Shown: one piece after another, positions 1-12,200 of the stretch
Layout of the letters: each line of letters opens with the position of its first letter
How positions within the stretch are numbered: the stretch's first letter is position 1
NCBI RefSeq assembly: GCF_000165425.1
Contig: NW_001799155.1
Span: 441,572 to 505,571, forward strand
DNA: 64,000 nucleotides
Direction: 5' to 3'
Source: Paramecium tetraurelia
Taxonomy: Eukaryota; Ciliophora; Oligohymenophorea; Peniculida; Parameciidae
The notes under the pieces: generated by a model
Seen by the model: the letters and a program-made list of their open reading frames with translations, nothing else
What the model was told of the DNA's origin: nothing
Database searches by the model: none
Translations under genes and position numbers: made by a program

Positions 1-1640
1 TTATTTAGTTCCAGCTATTCATACACGAATTTTATTAAACAATTATTTTTAGCGTCAATAGAGTATAAATAAACAGAGGATCCGAATGACCTGCCACAAA
101 ATTAATTCCTTATGGAACAATCTTAAGAATTTTTACTTCATAGTTTATTTTATAATTCAAGCAAATTTATTTAAACTTTTCTACTTTCCATACAGTAATT
201 GAACTTATGAAATCTACTTAATTTTAATATTCCTGTTATTAGAAAATCCCCTTTTGGTGAAAAGCAATAGAACTAATATAATTTTTAATTCTTTAACAGT
301 CTAAAATTGAACAAGATCTTTCTAGTCTTGAAAAAAGCAAAATTTACAAACTGGTTGAACACATCTAGGACAAATATTTTGATTTTATGAAAATTCAGAT
401 AGAAAATATATTTTGATTACAAATTAAATTATTAGACAAAAATTAACCAAATATTAAGTTGCTATCATTTGAATATCTAACCTTAATTTATTTATCGTTT
501 AATTATGTGCATTTTTTCTAATGGTAATTTAATATTCACGATTTATATGATGTTTACTTGCTTGAAGCAAATAATTACCATATCCTAAAGAAAACGGTTT
601 ACATTTTGAATTATAAACTGCTTTAGATAAATTTTCTACAAACTTAACTTATCAATATTATTAAATATATCTTTATTTAATTGAAGTTATCTTTAAATTA
701 AATTAATAAGTTATTAAAGAAGATAGCCATATCGATTATTTAGGTTATAAATTCATTTCTTAATTTTTACTATTTTTCTATTTTATTGATTCTTAAAAAC
801 TATAGTTTATTCCTATTTGCAATAACTAATATTTCCGATGATTAAAATTAAATGATTTCTCCAGTAAAATCTTCAAAGTTATGAATGATTTAAAGATTTT
901 ATAACTCCAAAATTTGCAATGAAGGAGTCAAGCTTGCCAAATATTTACTATCTGGTGAAAAGCAAGTACAATTTTAATTTTCTATACCCTATAACTCATT
1001 TTTATGAATTGTTGGATACACCTTTAAGACTTATACCTAATTACTAAGTTTTAGAGCAATTTCTTACTTCCTAGAATTAAAGGCACAGCTCAGAATTACA
1101 GATTGTATTTGAGAGTTTAAGTTATTTGGTAATTAACTATTTAATCAATATCATGGATAATTATGCTATTTACAAAAGTTATTTTAGAATAAACTCACAA
1201 TACATTCTAACATCCAAGAATTCTCTAATTAGTACATGGAAAAATAGCAATTACTATCATGTGAAAACTATATAAATAAAACATTATAGAAATTTAAACA
1301 TTTAAAACCTAAATCATATACACTAATTTCTCTTAAAAACCTTTGTTCCTTTTCTAATAGCAAAACAACCATATCTTCATTTTGAGAACAAAAAATTAGA
1401 GAAAATGCTTCTCTAAAAGACAAAGAGAATTTTCTTTTTTTTGAAAATTCCATAAGTATATTTGATTAACATAGAATAAGAATTTAAGGTTGATGGAAAA
1501 TTGAAAAAAAATCAATTTTATTTGTTTCAGGACGAGTCAATACAGTTTTATGCAATTGTGTCGCTATATTTTATTTTTGAACTGATCCGTCAGTGTATAA
1601 AGTAAATATTCTATTTGAATCTTAATCAGAAAGAAATATA
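1..1640 (-). pseudogene. 3' fragment of a gene-C-like NACHT-WD40 gene (first debris block)
   Basis: This stretch aligns base by base, with many substitutions and small gaps, to the 3' part of the intact gene at 31160-43795 (roughly 31370-32960). It would encode the last WD40 blades and the C-terminal tail. It is open to the left of the window. It has no continuing NACHT or N-terminal region: near 1640-1670 the similarity switches abruptly to the spacer that lies upstream of gene C (about 44130). It is therefore a truncated copy left by an internal deletion. The frame is interrupted by small indels relative to gene C. No function is expected. Confidence 0.7.
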
Positions 1641-2275
1641 TTTTTATTTGTTATCGAAAACTTCTACTCTTCATACTCCTTATATATTATTCTCTATGAT
1701 TCAGCAATCCTTTATATTATGTTAATTTAAAATTTAGACGAATTAGATCTGAAATTTTCTCAAAGACAAAATTAGCTACATTATGTAGAGTAAGCATTTT
1801 ATAAGTGGATTATTTAATGTTTGATGATTGCATGCTTATTTGAATCAATAAAATTATTGAAAAGCATCCCTTATATAAATATTGATTTTGGTTGTAAAAA
1901 ATAAATTCATTGATTAGATAACATTTAATTTCCTGAATTAACAAGAATAATATGATTTTTAGTAAAGTATCAAAATTTGTTGAACATGAAGTGGAATCAC
2001 TAATGAAATACAATAACAATTCTTTTAAATAATTGAGATATCAACCATTTCCTTATATAGTATTTTCTATTGGGAAAGAAAGTATAATAATGTTCAGTCT
2101 ATGATAGCCATTCAAGAAATTTGATTAAATAAACAATTACAATTGTTTATTCATAGAGAAAGTATTAATCCAATTTAAAATTAGAGGCATCATCATAAGT
2201 AAATTAATCTGTAATAGATGATTTATTAAATATAAACAACCAAAATTACAAATTATATTAAGTTTCAATCATTTT
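1641..2275. repeat. Diverged copy of the gene C / LRR spacer
   Basis: AT-rich sequence without a gene. Several blocks match the non-coding spacer at about 44130-44920, for example the stretch beginning TTCTCTATGATTC (1691) and the stretch around GTTTGATGATTGCATGCTTA (1818). This shows that the debris block once had the order gene C, spacer, LRR gene, as still seen at 31160-46806. Confidence 0.6.
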
Positions 2276-2770
2276 TATGATCTATCATTTTATTTATTGT
2301 TCGAATAATATTGACTTTTGGATACTCATTTCTTTTTCTTACAAGAAGACATCTGATATTTCAGGAATAAGATCTATTGAGATAACCGGTAGATTGGGTA
2401 ATGCCTAGATAATTAATTCAATAAAATACTTTGAGTATTCCTTCCAATCCTTGTTTTACTAATTATTAAGTTCCAGAATTCAAGTTTATTACATGATTAA
2501 GTAATATAACTAATTCATTATCAGCAAGATATAAAATTTCTCCTAATCCAAGTTATTGTTATTTGTAAGTAAGTCAATCTACCTACTGAATCACTAATAT
2601 AATATCAGCTGATCCAGAGAGTATGACAGTATAAATTTTTGAAAAAGGGAAGTAGCAGAAATGACTGAGTCACTAATCTAGGAATAAAGGACAAGTCTTA
2701 AAGTTACAAATTTATCTTGGAATGTGAAATTAGATTAGATAACAATCCTGCTTATAGGATTTAGGAATCA
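2276..2770 (-). pseudogene. 3' fragment of the AMN1-like LRR gene (copy 1)
   Basis: Strongly similar to the 3' half of the intact LRR gene (about 45255-45780), covering the last LRRs and the TINKMTDP region of the C-terminus. The last codons and the polylysine end are missing at the left edge. The copy carries gaps that break the frame. It still holds the equivalent of the second LRR intron, here ending in TAG. Similarity stops near 2770, so the 5' half of the gene is absent. A nearly identical fragment lies at 17345-17950. Confidence 0.7.
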
Positions 2771-3244
2771 AAATACTATTGGATAGAAAATCATATATCT
2801 AAAATAATTAAAAACTAATAGAACAGCTGCCCTCATATTAAGAAAACAATTATTTTGTATTGTTAAGGTGAATCAAAATCTATTGATGAATTTTGGTTTT
2901 GATATAATCCTTTTAGACATTAAGAATGAATCTTCGCAATCTTTTGCTAACAGAACTTCAAATTATAGAATCAGTATAAATCTTGATTTGATTGCCTAGA
3001 ATGTATCTAAAACAATAAATAATCTAATTAACGGTTAAAACTTAGCAATCATAATATCAAATATTTCGACCCAATCGAATTCAACAGAAGTCTTATGGAA
3101 GGATTCATTATTATATAGTTGAGCTTTAAGACTAAAATTGATAAATTTTTATTAGAACTGTCAGAACTGTTATTATCTGTATTATTATGATGGATATTTA
3201 TATAAATTATATATTATTTTGTATATTTTTAATAATATTCTATA
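2771..3244. other. Non-coding stretch downstream of NACHT-WD40 copy A
   Basis: No gene recognised. The sequence is almost identical to 17951-18402, downstream of copy B, so it belongs to the duplicated block. It does not visibly match the intact LRR gene; it may be a more decayed part of it or another spacer. Confidence 0.5.
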
Positions 3245-6200
3245 TCATTCTCTTGCTCCTTTTTATCTGAATAGTTAAATGATTGATTTGTCATTTTAAG
3301 TGATTTTTGAATCCTTTACTATGCATTAATTGGCTAATAATAAAGATTATCTGGAAAACGATTTATAACAAATTAGTCTGAAATCTTTTTTAATATTTTC
3401 AACTACTTAAATTTAACTCTATTCTTGATTTTCATCGTTTTGTTTTATGTTTTAATCATTCTTAATTTATTCAACTGAATATAAATTTATAGATCCATCA
3501 GAAATTGCAGCTGCAAAATCAGTTCCATTAGGACTGAAAGTAAAACTATTCACTTAATTATTCTAATTTTCTATTTTCTAATTTTCTTCAAATTTATTTA
3601 AATCCATATCATTAGAGTTTGTTAAATCCCGAAAATAAATTGTACCAGTTTCACTACCAACAATCAATTGGGTTCCTGAAGGATTGATACTGAAAGTAGG
3701 ACATTTTTCGAGACTTTTTAATGATACCTACCTAATCACAGTTAATTTCTTTGAATCTATAATTTTTACTATTAATATGAGAGCATCATACAATATAGCA
3801 AATATTGAATCCACAGATGCTGATACAATTGATTTGGCTTCATTATCTTTTATGACTCCTTCTAATTTGCTCTCTATAATATCCAAGGTAGGAGTAAACA
3901 ATATAGGACTCCCACTTATTAGTGTAATTAAATTTTAAAAATCTGATGAATATATAAGGCCATTTACTTTTTTATCATTTAACTCTAATGTATGTAATTA
4001 TTTAATCCTAATTAGTTATTATGAGTCTTATGAATTGTAAACTAAAAACTTTCCATTTGCTGAAATACAAAGATTTTTTTTGCCGTAAAATTATAGATCA
4101 TAAACAGCTACTTATTAACATTTTCCATCATTTATAAATTTCCATACCTATATTTTATTATCAAATACACAAACATAGTATTGTTATTTTGAAGCAAATG
4201 AAAGGCTTCTCAGAGGTTAAACTTAAAAACTGTTGTAAAGTAATTTTATATTATCTAATTCTCTGATATCTAAAATATTGATTTCCTTTTGATTTCCTAT
4301 TATTAATGTCTTTAAATCTATAAGCATAGCATTGTTTCCAGACCATTTATCAGTTTTTAAAATTTGCTTTTCCGTTCTTAAGTCCCATATTATAAAGCCT
4401 TATTAATTTAATTATACAATATAATCTCCATCTTAAGTGGAGGTAAAGTCTAATGGCTATAATTTTTCATCTATTAAAATTTTACTTTATCCAGGATTCA
4501 AAAAGCAAATCCTTTTCTTTCCATATTCACTATAGTTTAAAACTGATAAATGCTTAGGAGAGAATATATAAATATCACAACTGTCGATTTACCAAATATT
4601 TTTTAATTTTAATTTGAAATCTTCTTAAACAGAAAAAATACAAATTTTTTCTTTTTAACAACAAACCAGTTCATTGCCTTCATTTATAAATTATAAATTT
4701 TTAGTTGATTGTTTTTGAATCAAAGTAACATCTTTAATAATTGATTTCTCATAATTCCATAAATAAATTTTATAATCGCTTGTAGCCAAAGCCACTAAAC
4801 TTTCATTTTAAGAAAATGCTGTAATGCCATTATAATTTTGAATATCTATTTAATACTTTTATTATTTATTGAGATTGACTAAGAAAATTTGAGTATTCTT
4901 ATGGGAATAAACTATAAAATTGCATGACTTAGAAAACTATAAAAAGTAATCTAATTATTAAAATTCTAATTTAGTAACAATTTCTTTTTATTTATTTTTT
5001 ATGTCCCACTTTAATATCTCACAACTTTCTGAAGCTGTATAGAGAATGTTTGAATCATCTTTGCTAAATTCAAAAAACTTAAGAGTTCCTTCAAAATCTA
5101 AATTCACATCTTCTTATTTTTTAGAAATATCAACTATAATGATCATAGATCTTTACCTTTAGTAAATAGCTAAATATCGATCTTCCTATGATATAATAGA
5201 CTGTTGAGAATTGTTAAGATTCTTGATTTCAGATTGTATTTCTCCAGAAATGCAGTCTATTAATTTTATTTAATCTTAATCCATTAATATAAATTAGTTT
5301 TAACTGTTTGATAAATAACAGCTCTAAAATTAGATTTTTAGATCAACTAAAGGCATTTACTTTTACATTTAATTAAGATTTGATATGATAATGGCATTAC
5401 TATTTATTGATACCAAGTAATCTTGGTAATCATATTTAATTATATTAATTTAAATAATGGGTGGTTCTATTAAAATTTTCGATTACTTTTTCCAACTATT
5501 ATTTGTTTTTTACCAAATAATCATAATATTTTTATTATCTATTGATAATAATTGTCGACCATAATCCCATGATCTAATCATTACAACTTCAAATTAATGT
5601 CCTTCAAGAATATCAGTTTAGTCAGTTGATAAATTATGAATTTTAACTAGATTATCATAACCTTAAAATATATAATCCTCATCATCTGACAAACAAATAG
5701 GATTGATCCCATATTAAAAGATTTCAAATTTTTTATCTTTTTAATCTATTTTATTCAAACTCCAAACTTAAATTTTCGTCACTATTTTTTATTTACTATC
5801 TTTTTATTTGCCTCCATCATTTGAAATAGTAGCAAAACAACCTGATGGAGAAAAATGTAAGAAATCTGGAAATAAATATAGCTCATTTATTTTATAGAAT
5901 AAAGTTGTCTCCTAAGGAAATTTAACATCCCACAAACATATTGATCCATCAATACTTCCTGATGCCAACCATTTAGAACAAAAAGAAAATTCTAAACATT
6001 TAACAGCCAACTTATGTTATTTTAACATAATAATAAAGTTTTTTTCTATTAAATCCCATAAAATAATTGAGCAATCTCCACTACATGAAGCAATAATAAG
6101 ACCATCTTTTGAGAAGGCAACTTAGTTTACACATTGTTAATGTCCTTTTGAAACATTTGATTATTCACTTTATTCAATATTCCATAATTTAATTTATTAG

Positions 6201-9200
6201 TCATCACTTGCAGAGGCCAAACATTATCCATCAGGAGAAAAAGATAATTAATTAATCTTCCCTGTATGACCTTCTAATACTGCTATTTTCTTTTTAGCAT
6301 TCACATTCCATAAAAATATCTTTTAATCTTTGCTGCCAGATGCTAGTAATTTCATGTTCTATGAGTAACTGAGGCATCTAACATTGTCATTGTGATCTCC
6401 GAGTAAAGTATTTTCTTTTTTATTAAGATTAATCAGATATATACTTTTATCACAACCATAACTAATGATATTTTAATCAATTTGTGCTAGGCAATTTATT
6501 ATCCCTTAAACAAATTTGTGAATTTTTTTTTCAAAAAAATCAAATCTATATGTCTTAATATCTGAAGAATATCCAGATATAATTTATGAATTATCAGAAG
6601 ATATTAAAATAAAATAATTATTTTCACCTTTTTCATTCAATTAATTTATACTTACTATTTCGGCATTTGATAACCAATTCAAATTCATTAATTTGAGTCT
6701 CGTTGATTCCTTAACTGATATATAACCAAATGAAGGTGTCACTGATACTTCACCTACATCAAATCCGCCCTGGAGAGAGCAGAGAAATTTTAGTTATTTA
6801 TTTTCATCAATGGAACTTATCACTTAGTTAAAGTCTTTTTAGTAATGCAATAAATTGCCATTCCTAGAAATTTAGATTGGGAGTATCTTATTATCATTAA
6901 TAATTGTCAAATCTTTATAATTTTTAATGTCATAAAATTTAAAGCAATAACCTTATGAATATCCGTCACTAACTTATTGATAATTACAAGCTATTAATTA
7001 TCCATCAGAAGAAATTGCGGATTATCTAAATAATTCATAAAAAACTTCAAATTTTGAAGATATTAGATCAAAGATCCCTGAACCCTCCTTATTTCGGATA
7101 AATATTTTATTATTGCAATCAAAAGAATTTACTTGAAGTATTTTACTTTTTGGAAACATAAATTTAATTTTTTATTGGGTTTTTATTTCTCTAATTACAA
7201 AATCAGAATTCGATATGTAACATATATAGTCATTGTTACTTGTCCAAGAAAATGAATATAAGTTTTTAATTTGTATAGGTTTGAATCTCATATATATTTT
7301 AGGGGTCTTAGATATTAAATAGTCTTATTGTATTTTCACATTATAAAATTAGAACCTAATCGTTTTTGCCGAGTTTGAGAGAATAACTTTCTTCGCAAAT
7401 AGTAAAACTAAAGATTTCCTCTTTCGAACAAATATTCTACTTAACAATATTTGATTTATTTGAAATTATGCAATGTAAACCATCTTAAAAGAACTCTACA
7501 TGATTAAGTTTATAATCGATACAAGCTATTGATTTCTACTATTTACAATCAAAAATTTCGATACCATTATAATCTTTAGTAACAAGGTATCCATTTTTTA
7601 ATAATTAACCAAATTATTTTGAAGTAGGAATTATTCCTTTTAAAGTGCATTTTGAGAGAGGAGTTATTTTTAATTTTCTCTCCATAAGATATATAAGATT
7701 TTGATCATTATCAATTAACAATAATTAGCTGATTACACTTTAAGGTTTATAAGCATTAATCATCTCAATTTTATTCTCAAAATATCTCCAAACCCTTATG
7801 TAATTCCCACCAGTCACAAATAAATTACCATTCTTAGAGAAGCTAATACTATTATATGCTGAATCTAAAGGAAGTTTATTATTAACAATTTTCTCTCCCG
7901 ATGTTTAATTCCAAAATATTATGTTTTTATCGCTTAAACATACTAAAGATATTCCATCTGGGCAAAATTGAAATACTAGAGAGCTGTAATTTTAATCCTC
8001 AATTTCCAAAACTCTTTCTTCATTCTTGCTTATGTTCCATAAAATTATTTAATCCTAAATAAATCCTTAAATAATAGCCAAGGTATTATTGTCATATGAT
8101 ACTAAAATAGTTCCCCTAGAGGCCTTATATTAATCAAGTATCTTTATTCCAGATCCATTAATTTCATCTTAAATTCTTATTTTATCATCATCGGTCTAAA
8201 TAATTAATAAGGAGCCATCAGGAGAATAGATAATTTATTCTATTTCAATGCGCTCATCTATTTCTTTGAATTTCTAACATTCATAAGGAGCTTTGCTAAT
8301 ATTCCAAAAGTATAAGCTGCCATCCCCAAGTATTGTAGATAGTATTGGCTTGCAAGGAGAAAAAGCCAGAGCAGAAATTTTTTTTTAATTTTCAATTTAT
8401 TTATCTATCAGTTTTTTTTCTTTAAAATCATATAAAGATATTTATTTGGATTAGCTACTTATCATGGCCATTATTTAATAATTAGCTTAGAGTGAAAATT
8501 GTGTTATTTAGATATTATTGAAATAATCTTATTCTTCCGATTGATTGAAATACTAATTTTTATCATCATAAATAATAATTTCATTTTAACATTGTTCAAA
8601 TATTAAATCCTAATTATAAAATGAATTTTTTTATCTATTACTAAGAATTACTTCCTGGAAAGTGTTCAAATCCCAATATCTTACTTTTTTTCCTTTTATT
8701 ATTAATCTCTATTCATTACTAGTAATATCAATTTAGGTTATTTCTTAATCAAAATATATACTATTAATAATAGCTTAAGTATTAAGATCTAATATTAATA
8801 GTGTTTAATCTTAAACAATAACAGCAAAATTAGAATTAGGGAATAAGTAAACATGATAGGAATACTATATATTAGCAAGATAGGCAGAATCATCATACTA
8901 AAATTCTCCATAGGCTAAATAGTTTTCTGTTCCAATGACTATTTCTCTTTCATTGGGTAAGGTTAAATATTAGATTTAATATTCTTTAAACGATAAAACT
9001 TAGCATTTACATTTATCTTTCAAATCCCATAATAATAGTAAATTTGTACATGCAGATACTAATCTATTTCCTGCCTTACTAAAAGCTAAGGCCTGAATCT
9101 TTCCGGTATGACCTACCAAAATCCTTTCAACCCCAGCTTTTAATTTTGCTAGTTTAATAGTAGAGTCTGCTAAGCCTAAAGCAATCAATTAATCATCTTA

Positions 9201-12200
9201 TGTCAAAGTGTAAACCAAGATTTCCTATTGACACTAAAATATAATATCCTTCGGTTTTTCTGTGATAACTTCCAAATTGCAAATTATTAAAATTCCTGAA
9301 CTATCAACTGAAACTATTTTTTTTCCATCTAAAGTGAATTTGACTCCTGTGACTGGATGGTCGTGATAATCTATGGTAGATATCAAAGACTTAATTTATG
9401 GATTCTAAATATCCCATAATTTTATAGTTTTATCTTTACTACCAGAAGCTAGAGTTTTGCTATCAGGTGAAAAGGCAATTGATAATATTTAATCTTAATG
9501 ACCATCTAATTGTTAAATGACTTTATAACTTTCCACATCCCAAAGACTTACTAAATTTCCTTTTCCATTTGATGCAATTAATTTACCATTTGAAGAAAAT
9601 TCGACAACTTTAACTTGTTCATCTTCTTTTAAAAATGGTTTTTCTTTACATCTTACATCTTTCCATTCAATATCTGTCAAATTAGCATAATTAAAATTAC
9701 AAGAATTAATATTAATATTAGTAAATTTAGATTTACTTAGATCTGCGTTACAAAAACTTAAACCTGAGATATTAGTATCAATTAACTAAATTTCTGAAAA
9801 ATTTTCATATCCTAAATAAACATCCAATTAAGATAATAAGAAAATACTATTTGAAGCAGCATATATATATTACTTATTTTTAGATAATTTAACAATATTA
9901 ATAAGAACTCTTTTTATGTTATCTAGACTACCTATTTTGTCTTTAATAAAATTTAATACTCCTTTAAAATGATCCTTGGAAATATTTAATTCAGGTTTAT
10001 TATATAATTATTTCATCCATCTTTCAATATATTTTGCATCTTAATTTTTCTCATTCAAAAATTAAGAGCCAGCTTAAAGCAATAAATCTATTATAAATTT
10101 AGCCACATAAAATTCTTAAATAGATTTGTGAGTAAAGGAATAGATACTTCCTTTAGCGTTTAAGAGAATACAACTTCGTATTAATTTATTATAATCAAGT
10201 TCCTGTTATGAATCATTAAAATAATCATCAAGCCAACCATCATCATTTTATTACCAGTTATAATTATTTGTTAATTTCAATTTTCCTTTTTATTAATACG
10301 TGATTTAAGATAGTTAATTTTTAGTCATATCTATTGCTAAATTAGATGAAAATTCTAATATATCTATTTAAAAACTTTCCCAATTTGAAATTTTACCTGT
10401 CTCTCTTAACTTTTGAATTTGTTAATCATGATAAAAATGAATAAAACTCTCATAGAACTCAAATATTGTCAACTTTTTCATCTTTAAGGCTTAAACTACA
10501 TATTCTATATCCTGACTAGAGATACTAAAAGACTAATTATCAACTAGTAAGTTTTAATTTTCGATTTTAAGAATGCTAGTTATTGAGTAAAATTAAAAAA
10601 ATTTTAAGCTTTCCAATTAATCTAAAAGTTCAGCAGGTTTTGTTTAGATTTTTGAAATTTCAAGTTTCTCAAAATATTAGATATTTTAGCTTTTTCCATC
10701 AAAAATTGTTTGGATTACTTAATTATTTTCTTTTTAATCTAAATTAATTTTGTAATTCTCTTATAAATATTTAGAAAAACTAGATTTTTATATAATACTG
10801 AGATAGCTCTAAACAAATCTATTTTTTAAATCCACCGAACCTTACTATTTCTTTGCCATATTAGGTAAAACTTAGACAATAATTTCAAACATGAAGGGAG
10901 TTGATAATAATTCAGAAATACCTACATTTTCTATGGCCTTTTCAAATTTATAAGCACTCCACAAAGATGACAAATCTTTCCTGAGGCCTGTAATCTATTC
11001 CTCTTTTAAATAATTAAATGGAGAATGCTATAAAATTTTGTTAATTAATTCTTCCCTCTAGGAATTTTCAAAAATTGATTCTGATTATTCTTTATATGAA
11101 CTTTAAATCCTGTTTTAAACTTCTACATTAACATAGTACCATATTTTTAAAAATTCATCTAAATTAAAGTTTTATTATGAAATCTATTTCAAGAAATCAT
11201 AAACTGCTCTTATTTTTCTCTTAACACTAAGTTCAGCATATTGAATTAAATAATTACTTTTTTAAACTGCATCGAAATCCTAGATCTATACTTCTTTTAA
11301 ATTCCTTATGCTATTCCCATAGAACCAAGTTTAATAACCCAAAGTGTTTAATATTTCTCTTCTGGTTGTGATGATTATCTTGACTTATTTTTAATTTTCA
11401 TCAATATTCAAATCATTAATTAACTTATTTGTAATAATGAGATTTTATTAGATACAATCTTATTTCATTTCATCATAACTATCAAGTATTAAAATGATAA
11501 ATTCTTTTTTATTTTAAATCGCATCTTTAAATTCTCTAAGTTAATATTTATCAAATTAATAATTATCAGATTCTAATGCTTATTCAAATAAATTATATTT
11601 TGGATTTTTTAAAGTTGGAAGTGATACAAAGATTGGAATCCATTTCGAATTAATTTCTCTTTATTTCCATAGAAATTCTTCAATTTTTCTAGCTGCTTTA
11701 CTTTTACCAGAACCAGCATTTCCTGAAAGTAACATAACATCATTTGATTTAGATTCATCCCAAATAAATTCATTGACTTCACCTGTGAAATCATTCCATT
11801 ATTCACTCATTAAATTGGTTATTGTTACTCCATCTTTGGATTTAATACTTTGCCCAGTAACAGGATCATATTCAATAGTTTTTAATTATACATATACAGA
11901 ATCTACTTCTGCTAATCTAGATTATAATAATATCTTTTATTTTCTTATTTCTAATAATTCATCATATCGTTTTCCTTTTAATTTACGAATATCATCACCG
12001 ACTTAATTTAAACTCTCTTATAAATTATCAATCTAACTTTTTATTTACTTCACATCTTTTGAGATATCCTTTAAAAATATTAAACTTATATCCATTTTCT
12101 CCGACATTTCAGTAATATTATCATTATATTGTTCAAGTTCTTCATAAGCTAGCTTTAGTTATTATTTAAGTTGCTCTTTAATTTATGAATTTCCTTCAAG

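Noticed and set aside
3684-3938. An 84-codon plus-strand frame
   Set aside because: It lies antisense to the WD40 region of copy A, which is clearly coding on the minus strand; the same applies to the plus-strand frames at 11773, 32529, 36823, 38656, 41658 and 42972.
11609-11806. A 65-codon minus-strand frame, repeated identically at 39688-39885
   Set aside because: It is the wrong frame over the NACHT Walker A region. The identity is real and reported as a conversion tract, but the peptide is not a product.
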